A DNA stretch of 64,000 nt, taken from the NCBI RefSeq assembly GCF_003073045.1, contig NC_037593.1, forward strand, positions 17,102,725 to 17,166,724. Reading direction: 5' to 3'. The notes beneath the pieces were generated by a model. That model was not told the DNA's origin. It was given only the letters and a program-made list of their open reading frames with translations, and ran no database searches. This document shows positions 49,801 to 61,294 of the stretch, piece by piece. Numbering within the stretch: position 1 is the stretch's first letter; each line of letters starts with the position of its first letter. A program made the translations under genes and the position numbers. This stretch comes from Pomacea canaliculata (Eukaryota > Mollusca > Gastropoda > Architaenioglossa > Ampullariidae).

Positions 49801-52800
49801 GTCCTTATGACCTAATATCCCACCGGTATCTTTCTAGCTCACTGGCGAGTTCTTTCACAAAGCAGTCAGACCAGTTGTTCTTGGTTAGAGTGAAGACATG
49901 CAGGGGAAGGTCTATATCTGTGCTGCCTTCCACCACTTAACATTATTGCTGCGTGGAGGTGCATTGCTAGACTGTAGCACAAATATCTTTTTATTATTAG
50001 TATTTGGTGGAGGACAAATAAGCAAGGATATGATCTTCATAATATTACCCGATTAAGTTAGTTAAAGGCTTTATGCCTTTCTGAGACCAAACCTAAATCA
50101 GTGCATAAAATCATACAACAGAATACACAATTTTGTTAATAATGATCAAAATTATTTAAAGACAAAAAATCATTTTTTTCAGTTGCAAATTCAGCACCGA
50201 AGCTTCAGTATAAGACCTCTGGCTCATTCCTCACTGTGGAAATTGGAATAAATGCCACACTACAGTGTGTCTTCAGCGGATAGTGAGTTTAAAAAAAAAA
50301 GAAAAAAAGCAAACAGTATTTTTCTTCACTGTAACATCAGAATAATAATTGTAGAAAACAGAATTGCATGATGATATTCACATCCTTAGAATTCATCCAG
50401 ATATTAAAAGACACCGGTGATAGAAATTGTTTTAGACTGATGTCTAAATCTTACATTTTTATGTAGCATCTTTTTTTCAGTACGCACTGATGAAAACATT
50501 AATGATTTACAGAGATTGGAAGAATGACAGAACGCTTAAGTCAAATGCCTAATTTTTTTTTCTTTCTGCACTTAAGCATCGCAAGCAGCATCCCATCAGA
50601 GACAGTACCCAGAGTCACGTGGTATGATCAGGATGGACGAGCCATCACACAAGGAGGTCGCTATAATATTACCTCAAATGGCAAAACTCTTACGATCATG
50701 AATGTGACAGAAGATGATGAGAAGATCTACCACTGCAGAGGAACGAATTCAATGGGTACTGCTGAAGGAAACCTGACTCTCAATGTCACATGTAAGTTAA
50801 TTGTAAGTTAATGTCAGGATGACATTAAGTTAAATATAAATTGTTCTGAGTGATTTTGAACAAACTTTTGATAAGATTTCAGTTCAATTGCATCTAATTC
50901 CCGAGAAAACTTTCTTGCCAATGATGTTTTACCATTCGTTCTTTCAAAGGCATTGCCTGTTATTGTTTGAAAAGGTTTCTTTCCAAAAGTCTAAAAGTAT
51001 GTGAATAAGATGTGTTGCATTTGTGTGAAGCTACTTTCCTAAATACCTAAAAATAGTAAAGATGTAAATTGTTAAATAATGATAAAGGTTTTCAGATGAA
51101 CATTTTAGCCTATCTATGAGATTTGTAGTTTTACAATGTGTGAAGTTCAGGAAAGAAAAAAGGATGATAAAGTAATGTGCTTGGAGGCTGACTCGATCAG
51201 TAGCTCGGGCTTTTAAATTAAACCTATCAGATGGGTCTTTATTATTGTCATTTCACATGCCTACAGCACGTCCCATTTGGGTAAAACCTTTGAAGTCAAC
51301 GACCGTTGTACAAGGAAAAGATGCAGTGCTTTCCTGTGTCACCCGGTCTGCAAAAGGTGAACTGAGTCCCAGTCAGCCAAAGTGGGCCCTGAATACAGAT
51401 CAGTTTGGCTCCTTCTATGGTAAGGGAGGTTTGATTGTCTGGTGTGGCAAGTCTGACATTCAAATGATTTGACAAAAATAGTATGAGTGATCCATATACT
51501 ACTTACAAGTGGGTGGATGTAGTATGAACTCAAGTACATTCTGTTAACTCTATAATAATGATCATGAGGAGAAGCTGAGAAAGAAAGACAACTTCTGTGA
51601 GCAGTTGTTTTGACTAGTAGTTGGGTTTTTTTTCCAATCATAAGAAGGTACAAGATGATTTTGGTCTTACTTCATTTCTGAACCCTCTAGAGGGGTATAT
51701 TATGTCTTTATCCACTACTTGTTTCAGATTACAACAAGTACCAGTTCAGTGCTGACAAGACCACACTGACAGTCAAGTCTGTTAACAAGGATACAGACAT
51801 CGCCTGTTTCCAGTGCACTGTGGCTAACAGTGTTGGCGTGGTTCATGGTGATGGTTGTGTCAATGTTATAAGTGAGTGGTTTCGTTTCTTGGAGTTTTAC
51901 ATTTTAATGAAGACAGTAAGATCTCAAGTGCAAGGCTTTAGACATCCATGTATTCCACAGATTATTAATATTCCTGTACTTTGGCTTGTAACTCTCTTCA
52001 CAATTTTACATTACATACAGGCATCTGACATGTGCCTCATCTACTTCGTCCCCGATAGAGTGAACATTATAAACCAAAATAGATGGTAGTGGTGGAGATT
52101 GAAGCCTGTCATTAAGGTCGAATTTCCTCACCCTCTGAAACCATGCATCATCTGCACAAGGTTCATACTGGGCTGTCTTTTTCCTTTTTGCTTTAATTTA
52201 TTTATATATATATTTTTTTTGGTAGTTTGTAGTAACTTTTGTTGCGGTTGTCTTTGCCAGCGCCGATTGAGCTCAAAGTAAAACCATCAGCTGAACAGTC
52301 AGTCAATAAGGGAGATGTGGTGGACCTGACTGTAGAGGCCTCCACAGACCCACTCTATGCACCTAACATGACTTACTCCTGGATCTTCAAAAATGTGACT
52401 TACACTGGTGACAAGGCTCCACCTTACGTGACCTATGACCTTGTCAACAAGAGGGCTTACATCAACACCTCGGGGCTCACTGATGAGGAGTTCAAGAGCA
52501 TTGGTGGCATTTACCGCAGGGTTATCTCCCATCCAGTGGAGACGGTTTATGTTGATGTCAGTGTTGAGACAGAACATGTACCTGTAGGTAGGGAGAAACA
52601 TGTTCAATGGTATTTTGCCTGATAAAAGTATGTCACGGACCATCCGCAGACATGCGCATTCTTTCCAAAAACCAATATAAGATCGCTTAAGGGTGGGCGT
52701 CCCTCCTTAGAGGCACCAATAATTATTAGAACCAAACAAGTTTACAAGAAGACAAAATATGCACAGTAATCCACAGTCAATAATAATACACTCCATCACG

Positions 52801-55800
52801 TTCACACCATCAAAGTTTACCAAGTCACTGCCGGAATCCACACGGCACCAATTTAAAGTAACAATAATAACACACCATCAAAGTTTAACATGTCACTCAG
52901 CCGGAATCCACACGGCATCAAATGAAGAATTACCATAATAACACACCAACAAAGTTCAACATGTTAATAACCGTTTAGTCCCTGCAGCTCTCCAGTCCAG
53001 TCTCTTTTAGTCCACTTAAATCCTTTCTTCTACAGTTCAATAAATGATAAAAGAGTGTTTTTACCATACCGATAAGTTACTGTCAGGCGGGGTAAAACAA
53101 TATGCAGCTGGGATAAAACTAAGAGGGAAACCATCCCTCCTCCGGCGGTTAGTTTCAGCTGACCAGGGACCCTCCCTGGTGGTGGTCGGTACGTCCGCGT
53201 AAGGAAGCCCCCTCCTTACTCCGAGTCCACTGCTCCAGCTCGCCCACGTCAGTGTGCAGTTTCTTGGCCCCCAAGAATGTGCACGGCCGGTTGCTCTCAC
53301 CACAGAGCTCCCACGGCGATGATTTAGTTTCAGATGACCAGGCACCCTCCCTGGTGGTGGTCGGTACGTCCGCGTAAGGAAGGGCAGGGTAGCCCTCTCC
53401 TTACTCCGTCGGTGTGCAGTTTCTTGGCCCCCAAGACTTTTGCACGGCCGGATACTCTCACCAAAGAGCTCCACGGCGATGACGCGGACTACAGAAACAC
53501 GATGTACATCCACAGTAGTACATCTGCACTAGTACATCTCCCGTAATACAGCCACTGTATCACATCCCCAGAGATGGTACTACCACAAAGTAGATCCCCC
53601 GTAATACATACACAGTATCACGTCCACAGAGATCGTCCAGTCGGTGAATTAAAACCACAAATCCACCAAACTATCATCAGCCGCCCCCTGGCCACTCATG
53701 GTCGGGCTTAAATATAACCACCCCAGTCCCTCTAGACCAGGTGTCAGCACTGCCTGTCCCGCACGTGGTCTTCCCTGAATTGCGTCGCAAGCATTTTCTA
53801 AAAACAAACTGTCAACACCGGATGTCAACCTTCCCCCATCCCCTCTTGCCCCCTCTACTACGCAGTTGTCCGTTACATTTCCTCCCCTCCTGAAAAAAAG
53901 AACGGAAAACTCAATTTAACAGTTTTTCTTTCTTTTACGTCTACGGAATAAATTGGTCCCACTCCACCCGGGACAAATTTAGATATCGCCAGTATCGTCT
54001 ACTACAGGAGTAGATATTTCCGCTTTACCTTTCCATCTAACCTGAGGGCATTCACGGGCAAAATGTCCAACTTCATTACAAGCAAAGCAAGTGAGGTCTC
54101 TCTTAAATCTTTGCCATACCTCATCTCCTTGCTTTCTCGGTCCACTACTTCCATTGGGATAGGCTCTGTTAGGACTAGAATTACGAGAACTAGTCGGCCT
54201 ATTAGGAAGCCTAGATTTGGGTGACTGAGGACGCCAATTCACCCCGGTGTTAACAACCCGATACGTCTCGGCTCTCCTCGCCATACTTTTGTTGGCATGC
54301 GCCTGCCTGTACTTCTCTGCACTTGCTATCATCTCGGCTGCGGACTTAAATTCACGTTCTTGCAGGAAGACAGCTAATTCCTTCGCTACGCTCTGGAGAA
54401 TCTGTTCTCGTAACATGAGGTCCAAAAGACCCTCATATGTTTTGTCTGCCTCGGCTAAAGTTATCCAACGGTTTGCTAAACCGGACAACCTAGAGAAAAA
54501 TGCCGCCATTGATTCCTGCGGTTCGGGTCGGATGGATCTAAATCGTTCCCGAAATCCCTCCGCGGTACACTGGTACTTTTGAAGTAATTCCCGCTTGAGT
54601 GTTTCATAATCAACTACCCCACTTGCACAAAGTGCATGATACAGGGTTAAAGCCTCACCCTGTAAAAGAGCTGACATAAGCAAAGGCCATCGCGGCTCCT
54701 CCCACCTAAGAGCAGTTGCATGCGCTTCAAACTAAAGATGAAAGAGTCTATATCATCTTATCCTCACGAAAGATTGGAAGTTTGGGTAGGTTACCACGCG
54801 GACCCCCCGTGGATTGAGCTACTTCCCCTTCTGTCCTGCTTTCTGCTTGTAGCCTAAGTCTTTCTAACTCAAACTCCCTTTCTCTCTCTTTTTCCCTTTC
54901 TTCTCTTTCTCTCTCTCTTTCCCTATCTTCTCTTTCTCTCTCTTTGTCCCTTTCCTCTCTTTCCTTTTGTTCCCTTTCTCTTTCTTTTTATCTATCAAAA
55001 CGTTCTATACACTGTTGGACGTACTTTTCCAGGTCGCTATCAGTATAGCCAAATTTCTGTCCCTGGGCTATAAAACTGTCTACGTCCGGTATCTCCATGT
55101 TTTCTCAAGAAAAATTTACAAAAATGTACACTACAAAAACAATACAAAAATGGTCAAAAAATAATCACCAATAATAAGAATAACAAAAATAATATCTTTG
55201 CAGTTTTCCCAAAAATAAAACTTATTACAATGGTATCACAAAATTAATTCGCAGTAAACGTTAATGTCTTAAAATAACAACTAAAAGAACATAATGCTAA
55301 GTCCAAACATGAACAGTAGCATTCAGATCAATTTACAACTTAAACGTGTCTAATTCAAAAAGGAACGCCCACACAACAAATAACACACACAATTAAAGAT
55401 TCTAGGTTACAATTATTAGAGCTGGGAAAAATAGACACATTTAACAGCAAGACCAGTCCTAATTGCCCTCTCTGTCGGCAGAACTATACACGCCGGCAGA
55501 CCCGTGTAATCGGAGACGGGAACAAAACAAAGCACGAGATGCTGGTAAAAACTCTTTCAACAACTGAGTGTAAACTCGCCCTCGCCTCGTACAGCCTCAC
55601 CCTAAAGCGATCACGTCGGGGTCACCAATATGTCACGGACCATCCGCAGACATGCGCATTCTTTCCAAAAACCAATATAAGATCGCTTAAGGGTGGCGTC
55701 CCTCCTTAAGGCACCAATAATTATTAGAACCAAACAAGTTTACAAGAAGACAAAATAGCACAGTAATCCACAGTCAATAATAATACACTCCATCACGTTC

Positions 55801-57051
55801 ACACCATCAAAGTTTACCAAGTCACTGCCGGAATCCACACGGCACCAATTTAAAGTAACAATAATAACACACCATCAAAGTTTAACATGTCACTCAGCCG
55901 GAATCCACACGGCATCAAATGAAGAATTACCATAATAACACACCAACAAAGTTCAACATGTTAATAACCGTTTAGTCCCTGCAGCTCTCCAGTCCAGTCT
56001 CTTTTAGTCCACTTAAATCCTTTCTTCTACAGTTCAATAAATGATAAAAGAGTGTTTTTACCATACCGATAAGTTACTGTCAGGCGGGGTAAAACAATAT
56101 GCAGCTGGGATAAAACTAAGAGGGAAACCATCCCTCCTCCGGCGGTTAGTTTCAGCTGACCAGGGACCCTCCCTGGTGGTGGTCGGTACGTCCGCGTAAG
56201 GAAGCCCCCTCCTACTCCGAGTCCACTGCTCCAGCTCGCCCACGTCAGTGTGCAGTTTCTTGGCCCCCAAGAATGTGCACGGCCGGTTGCTCTCACCACA
56301 GAGCTCCCACGGCGATGATTTAGTTTCAGATGACCAGGCACCCTCCCTGGTGGTGGTCGGTACGTCCGCGTAAGGAAGGGCAGGGTAGCCCTCTCCTTAC
56401 TCCGTCGGTGTGCAGTTTCTTGGCCCCCAAGACTTTGCACGGCCGGATACTCTCACCAAAGAGCTCCCACGGCGATGACGCGGACTACAGAAACACGATG
56501 TACATCCACAGTAGTACATCTGCACTAGTACATCTCCCGTAATACAGCCACTGTATCACATCCCCAGAGATGGTACTACCACAAAGTAGATCCCCCGTAA
56601 TACATACACAGTATCACGTCCACAGAGATCGTCCAGTCGGTGAATTAAAACCACAAATCCACCAAACTATCATCAGCCGCCCCCTGGCCACTCATGGTCG
56701 GGCTTAAATATAACCACCCCAGTCCCTCTAGACCAGGTGTCAGCACTGCCTGTCCCGCACGTGGTCTTCCCTGAATTGCGTCGCAAGCATTTTCTAAAAA
56801 CAAACTGTCAACACCGGATGTCAACCTTCCCCCATCCCCTCTTGCCCCCTCTACTACGCAGTTGTCCGTTACAAAGTAACTGTTTATTTTACTTAAAAAA
56901 GTAATTTTTGTGTCATTGCATACCATTATTGTGCTGCTCAGAATACAGTAACTAGAAAAGTCCATCTCCTCTATATCAGCATAGCTATTTGCCATCACTT
57001 TCAGATCAATGTGTCCCCAGCTCCTTACTTACTGTGAAATGTAAAAGGTAA
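46855..57051 (+). CDS. Ig gene B: five-Ig, apparently secreted hemolin/MDM-like paralogue
   Basis: Exons are 46855-46918 (signal peptide MAWVVSLFTILSTLALSGA), 47718-47826, 48475-48665, 49150-49335, 49633-49773, 50183-50282, 50577-50791, 51267-51419, 51728-51871 and 52261-52587. Six of them (109, 141, 100, 215, 153 and 144 bases) equal gene A in length, and all phases agree. The domains are four Cys-Trp-Cys Ig domains and a cysteine-free fifth; Ig2 has TFKLY where gene A has TFKWY. Two endings are possible. Read-through of the last Ig exon stops at 52622, giving 554 residues. Splicing at 52587 to a candidate terminal exon 57005-57051, across the LTR insertion, gives 558 residues and keeps the phase. 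Neither adds a membrane helix, and no tail exon like that of gene A was found. Five Ig domains plus secretion resembles the molluscan defence molecule and insect hemolin. The extent through 52587 is firm; the 3' end is tentative. Confidence 0.72.
47160..47300. repeat. GGGTCCC/GGGACCC-rich block in intron of gene B
   Basis: Several short complementary motifs (GGGTCCC, AGGGACCC, GGGGACCCC, GGGGTCC) occur within 140 bp, including a near-perfect hairpin GGGTCCCAGGGACCC. This may be the end of a transposable element. The family is not recognised. Confidence 0.3.
47983..48230 (+). mobile_element. tRNA-derived SINE in intron of gene B
   Basis: A tRNA-like head carries an A-box-like TAGTCCGTTGG (about 47993) and a B-box-like GGTTTGAGGCC (about 48037) at the right spacing, followed by a non-tRNA body. 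The same element sits at the homologous place in gene C (62799-63060), so it was inserted before genes B and C duplicated. Confidence 0.6.
49514..49616. repeat. Perfect 40-bp inverted repeat (hairpin) in intron of gene B
   Basis: The arms 49514-49553 and 49577-49616 are perfectly complementary over 40 bases, GC-rich in the middle (GGGCCGGTAGTCCGGCGC), around a 23-base spacer. The right arm ends 16 bases before the exon starting at 49633. A perfect, isolated hairpin suggests a recent foldback transposon or its remnant. Confidence 0.9.
52631..53877 (-). repeat. 3' LTR of the retrotransposon (left copy)
   Basis: It is bounded by TGTCACGGA and GTTACA on the plus strand. It is nearly identical to 55631-56873, and most differences are one-base insertions or deletions. 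It contains an internal tandem duplication with a period of about 175 bp (53151-53325 and 53326 to about 53482). A TATATTTAAG sequence on the minus strand near 53,710 could be the LTR TATA box. Confidence 0.93.
53878..53891 (-). other. Polypurine tract of the LTR element
   Basis: On the minus strand AGGAGGGGAGGAAA lies directly next to the 3' LTR, where the plus-strand primer for reverse transcription is expected. Confidence 0.8.
53979..55098 (-). pseudogene. Broken gag gene of the LTR element
   Basis: The longest frame (minus, 54683-53979, 234 codons) encodes a helical capsid-like region and a CCHC zinc knuckle, CFACNEVGHFAREC (C-x2-C-x4-H-x4-C), typical of retroelement nucleocapsid. An upstream minus frame from 55098 starts a short N-terminal part, meets an in-frame stop after about 35 codons, and continues through a Lys/Glu/Arg-rich coiled-coil-like stretch (about 54,850-54,990). 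A frame change near 54,700-54,770 separates it from the capsid part. As it stands the gene cannot give one intact protein. Confidence 0.75.
55610..55627 (-). other. Primer-binding site matching tRNA-Trp
   Basis: On the minus strand TGGTGACCCCGACGTGAT starts three bases inside the 5' LTR. It is complementary to the 3' end of animal tRNA-Trp including CCA, as recalled. This fixes the orientation of the element. Confidence 0.85.
55631..56873 (-). repeat. 5' LTR of the retrotransposon (right copy)
   Basis: This is the partner of 52631-53877, with the same termini and the same internal tandem duplication. The near-identity indicates a recent insertion. Confidence 0.93.
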
Positions 57052-58450
57052 TAATCAAATAAATTATTATAATTTGCACATGTATGCATGTAAAAAGGCA
57101 TGTGCACACACATCCCCTCCCTCACACACAGAGTAGGTAACCTTAGTTTGTCGATTTTTATTTGCTTTTTAATTGACTGGGCTTGAGTCAAAGTGATTAC
57201 ACTGAGACCAAGTTCCTAAAGAAACTGGCTACTTTTACTAAATGATGACTAACAATTCTCCCAACATGATAGCAAATAAAAGGCCTAATTCTTGAAAACC
57301 TTTTGCCTGACGTACATATAACAATATTAATTATTTGTTTCTGTGAAATTTCCAGTGATCCCATGTACAAAGGACACACCCTGTACAACCAGCCATGCCC
57401 AGGTTGCAAGTAACAGCATAGAAAATTTGCTGTCAATACTTCTCACAACCATGCTATATTACTTTATTTGTTATTGTAAATATTAAGACATTTTTCTTTG
57501 CTCTCTCTTCACATACATAAAGAGGCTTGATGATTATACATCCTACTCTAGAAGATGTGTCAGCATAGCCATCAAGTGCTGATCTATTCGGTGACCATAA
57601 ACTTTAACTTGGCATTTGTTACCCAAGGTTTCTAGATTTTTCTAGTTTTTGCCTACAAGGGACAAGAAGAATTGAACTTTATTAAGTAAATAAATTCATC
57701 TTAACAGATATGCCTATAACTCTATAACTGCCAAAGACATATTTTAGCCTTTAGAAATTTCAATCTTTTGAAAAATCCATTGATTTTCATTTCACAGCAG
57801 TCTATGTGTTAGCTATTCATATTTTGAGTATTAATTTTATTAATGCATTACTGTGTATGTACTAAGTGTACACAAGTATAACTCCAAGAAGTTGTTCATG
57901 TGGTGCTATTGGTACCACGAAAGATATGAATACTCTGTACTGTCTGTTCATTTTCTCCAGAATTCCTTTTTGTTTCGTAGATTTCTTGATAGCTGCATTT
58001 TCTGTACATTATTTTCCCTGGTGTAAAGAAGAATTGAATTGTATCAATATAATGTAATAAAAATAAAATGTTCACACTATTTTATTACACAATTTCATGT
58101 TAATAATTTTTACATCTGCACTGTTACATCTTATTAATTTCAGCGCAGTACTTCAATACTGAATGCATGTACAATCAGATTTTGTAAGATTCACAGTTCA
58201 TAAATCAGAAAAATTTGGTGATGAATTAAAAGTTATTAAACGTTTATTAGTTTTATTTGTGATTTTGTTCATATTGTTTTCTGAAAGTCTTGTAAGAGAT
58301 GACCCTTTCTTGCAAAGTCTCTGCAGGACTTGCAGTTCTATGCCAAACTGCTTGAGGATTTTATTAACATAAATGTCCCCATCTCTGCCAAAGAATGTAT
58401 AGATGTTGCAGAAAAGTAGAAGTCTAATGATGACACAGTGATGGCTGTTT
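57052..58450 (+). other. Presumed 3' UTR and flank of Ig gene B
   Basis: Non-coding, AT-rich DNA. Blocks in 57,655-58,420 match the 3' region of gene A (43,770-44,420) in order and orientation. The AATAAA of gene A reads AATGTA at the matching place here; other AATAAA hexamers occur near 58,060. Confidence 0.55.
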
Positions 58451-60600
58451 TTCAAAACTACCCACGATTAAATCTCTGGTACACTTTGTGATAGGCCACA
58501 TCATCCAGCCATTCTACGTGCATGTGTTCTTGAAATAACGGCGAAAGTCACGAAGGAAATATTAACTGCAGTCTTATTACTCGAATATAGAGATAACAGT
58601 AAGCCATCTTCTTACTCTGCAGAATACAGACCAGCTCGCACCAATTTAATCTTCTTAATCGCTTAAACCCGAATAAGCCTCTCTAGAAACTGGATGTGCC
58701 TTGTACAGATGCTCGAATGGTATGTCTGTAACATATGTAAACAGTTTTGCAATATTCCGAATACATCGTACAGAGTTATTTATAGCTTCAGAATGGACAC
58801 ATATTTACTTAGGTCACCGAGTCCACTCATATCATGTGTAACAATAGTGAGACAGCTGATGTGAAAAATCAACAACATAAATTCCTAAAGGCTAGCCTGA
58901 TTCAAACATTAAATTAAAGTCAGACGGTAACTCAGACACAAAGATAAACATTTGAAAGGGTCCAGCGGGCTGCCGTATCAATGGCTACCATATATAATGT
59001 ACATGTTTCCTGTATCTTATTGTCTTATTCTCATTGTCTCTCTGTTCCTTTCACACAAAGGTTGGCACGGGGTCTTCTTGGATTTAGAACTGTTTGTATT
59101 GACGTGTAATTCATTATATCGTATCAAGATGTATTGCTAATATTTTGAATACTGGGATGAAAAATACCTATTGATGCATGATAGTTACATTTTATAGTCT
59201 CTGAATGCTAGATCGTTTGGTGAACAAACAGCAGTTCATTAAAAAAAAAATAAATAAAATTCGATGCCGACTGATAAGTGACTCGTGCGGCTTCATGTGC
59301 CTAAGCACCTCGATCGAGTCCGCCTTTGTTGGTGGAATAAGGGGCTCTGTAAATATTTACAATTCTTGTTAGTGTCGGGTGGCAGTGAAAACTTGTAATC
59401 AGATAGTGAATTGAACATGACGAAACCCACAATCTAAACTATTCACAGTCGATCACACACACATTGGTGTAGGCGCTCCAGTCGGGCCTATTCTGTGTCC
59501 CTTACCGTAGGTCCCCTTACTGGCAGCCTGTCCACTCTTTGAAGTTAGTCAACCACCACTTCCTCTGTTTGCCGTGTTAACGTCCTCCTTCAACTCATCC
59601 CTTGAGGACCGTTTTCATCAACATGTCGTGTCGAGAGACATACCCGACTTAAACCATCATCATGGTGGCAAGCATAGACACCTGGAGATCGATGAGGATG
59701 ATGACCAGACTGCTAACGAATTCGTTTGACTTTTGTTCCTTGCAAGAGATAAGATATAGAGCAGTCTCCGTAGGCACTAGAGTACCTGGATCATTCTCTC
59801 CATGCTCGTAGCGCTTTATATAAATCATACATAGACTAAATCATCAACAGCCATGCACCAATATTCTTATATAACAGACACGCTCACTTGTACAACATAC
59901 ACTCACTCATACAAAGTAAATTACAGACACAAGCTATGCACACTCATGATCAGGACAGGGCCAGAGTGAAGTCGTCTTTCTGAAAAGATGTGTCAAGCTT
60001 GGACTTAAAGGTGGTAAGAGAATCAGAGTGACGAAGCCTGATGGGTAATCCGTTTCAAATTGATGGGGTTTGGTAGGGAAAAGACCTCTGTCCATACGTC
60101 GTTTAGTAATTAACTGGAAAAAATCGTCTGCCAGCAGTCCAGTAATACTAGTTCGTGATACGATGAAATCCATCTTGTTACGGATGGTCTTAGTTGATGA
60201 TTAAAGACTGATAAAGAAGCAAGATAGCGTACACAGCCCAGTGCTGATGTATCACAAACGACGAATTTATGTTGATTCGATTTTATTTATTTAAATACGC
60301 TGATACGTGCAGGGATGCAGGTCTTTGCCATCGTTTGAAGAATTACACCAGAACATGAAGAGGAGTGTGACCAATTTGGAAATGCACTGGTGGACAGTGC
60401 AGGATCAAAGGTCTTGCTGCGAGAAACGAGCTGATGATGGATGAGCTTGGCACGGCGCTGGCAGACCCGCGAAACGAAGTAGAATCGGAAACTAAGCGTC
60501 TGTCTGATTGGCTCTTTGAGAACAATTAATTTTAATAAGTTATTTTTGTTGCTATCAACTCCATTATATTTGAAGACTCGGCACGTAGTGTCTTTCAGAG
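58451..60600. other. Intergenic DNA between Ig genes B and C
   Basis: No coding exon was supported. The segment from about 59.77 to 60.2 kb begins with TAGCGCTTTATATAA and has the mixed composition of dispersed repeats common in aquatic animals, but the family was not established. The GC-richer part (59.3-60.6 kb) probably includes the promoter of gene C. Confidence 0.4.
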
Positions 60601-60670
60601 ACAGCGCTGTTGTTATCAGCTTTGCACGCAGTTCTTGTTAACTACCTAAGAATTAATACAGAGGCAGCAG
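60601..60670 (+). other. Non-coding first exon of Ig gene C (5' end approximate)
   Basis: It ends in CAGAGGCAGCAG followed by a GTAAG donor and shares CAGTTCTTGTTAAC with the matching exon of gene B. The transcription start is not defined. Confidence 0.5.
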
Positions 60671-60739
60671 GTAAGCGCGCGCGCGCACACCCACACACGA
60701 ACGCACGCACTCACACACACTGTTCTTGACTTGAAGAAA

Positions 60740-60898
60740 AATTGGATCAGGACTGTACTCAATTGTTTTGTCTTCCTTCAGTTGGGTCCAGGTGGTTCCG
60801 ATGTCCTTTGCCTCGCTTTCCACTGTTCTTTTCCAAGTCTGCTTTGGTCTCCCAACTCTCCTCTTCCCCTGAGGGTTCCAGTCAAGTGTGTCTGGCAA
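60740..60898 (-). pseudogene. LINE ORF2 C-terminal fragment (minus strand)
   Basis: The minus frame contains LDWNPQGKRRVGRPKQTW followed by a Trp-, Arg- and Lys-rich stretch, a hallmark of the C-terminal end of many invertebrate non-LTR retrotransposon reverse-transcriptase proteins. Only the end of the protein is present. It lies just inside the first intron of gene C. Confidence 0.7.
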
Positions 60899-61253
60899 TG
60901 GTGTCAGCTGGTTTGTACAGGGTGTCTCCTATCCAGTCTCATTTGCGTTTTTTTGATGTCTTGGCTAGTGGCATTCTGTGGAAAATGGAAAAATGATACT
61001 CCTTTGTAGTGAAGAGGGCATTTGTGCAGTTAGCTGCACTACAGACATCGCCTTCATTTCTTCGTGTTCAATTAAGCAATAATGTACCAAGGTAAGCTTT
61101 TACAAATGGACCAAACTCTGTCATTGTGATTACAGCATGTACCGTCAGTGGTCGTATTATAGGGCCTTTAGCTGAACTAGTCTGCGAAACGTGTTGGCAA
61201 CCCATCTTGTACTAGCCTAGATGTACAGGGTGTGGGGGAAACCTAGCATAATA

Positions 61254-61294
61254 TGAATATTGAATATTGAATATTGAATATTGAATATTGAATA
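61254..61294. repeat. Heptanucleotide (TGAATAT)n repeat
   Basis: About six near-perfect units of a 7-bp repeat in the first intron of gene C. Confidence 0.85.

Larger units (their letters stand above)
52626..56878 (-). mobile_element. LTR retrotransposon, internally deleted, antisense to gene B
   Basis: Two direct LTRs of about 1.25 kb flank a 1.75-kb interior. A 5-bp target duplication AAGTA lies at 52626-52630 and 56874-56878. In element orientation (minus strand) each LTR begins TGTAACGGA and ends TCCGTGACA. A primer-binding site, a polypurine tract and a gag remnant are present, but no protease, reverse transcriptase or integrase frame. It is therefore a non-autonomous derivative. The gag and zinc-knuckle layout suggest a Ty3/gypsy-type parent, which is inference. 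The insertion lies 44 bp after the donor of the last Ig exon of gene B. Confidence 0.92.

Noticed and set aside
53061..53513. 150-codon minus-strand open frame, with a twin at 56027-56440
   Set aside because: Both lie inside the LTRs and consist of the internal tandem duplication; they are not conserved in frame between the two LTRs.
31430..57051. Fibrinogen-related protein (FREP) genes of gastropods
   Set aside because: FREPs join Ig domains to a C-terminal fibrinogen domain; no fibrinogen exon is present.
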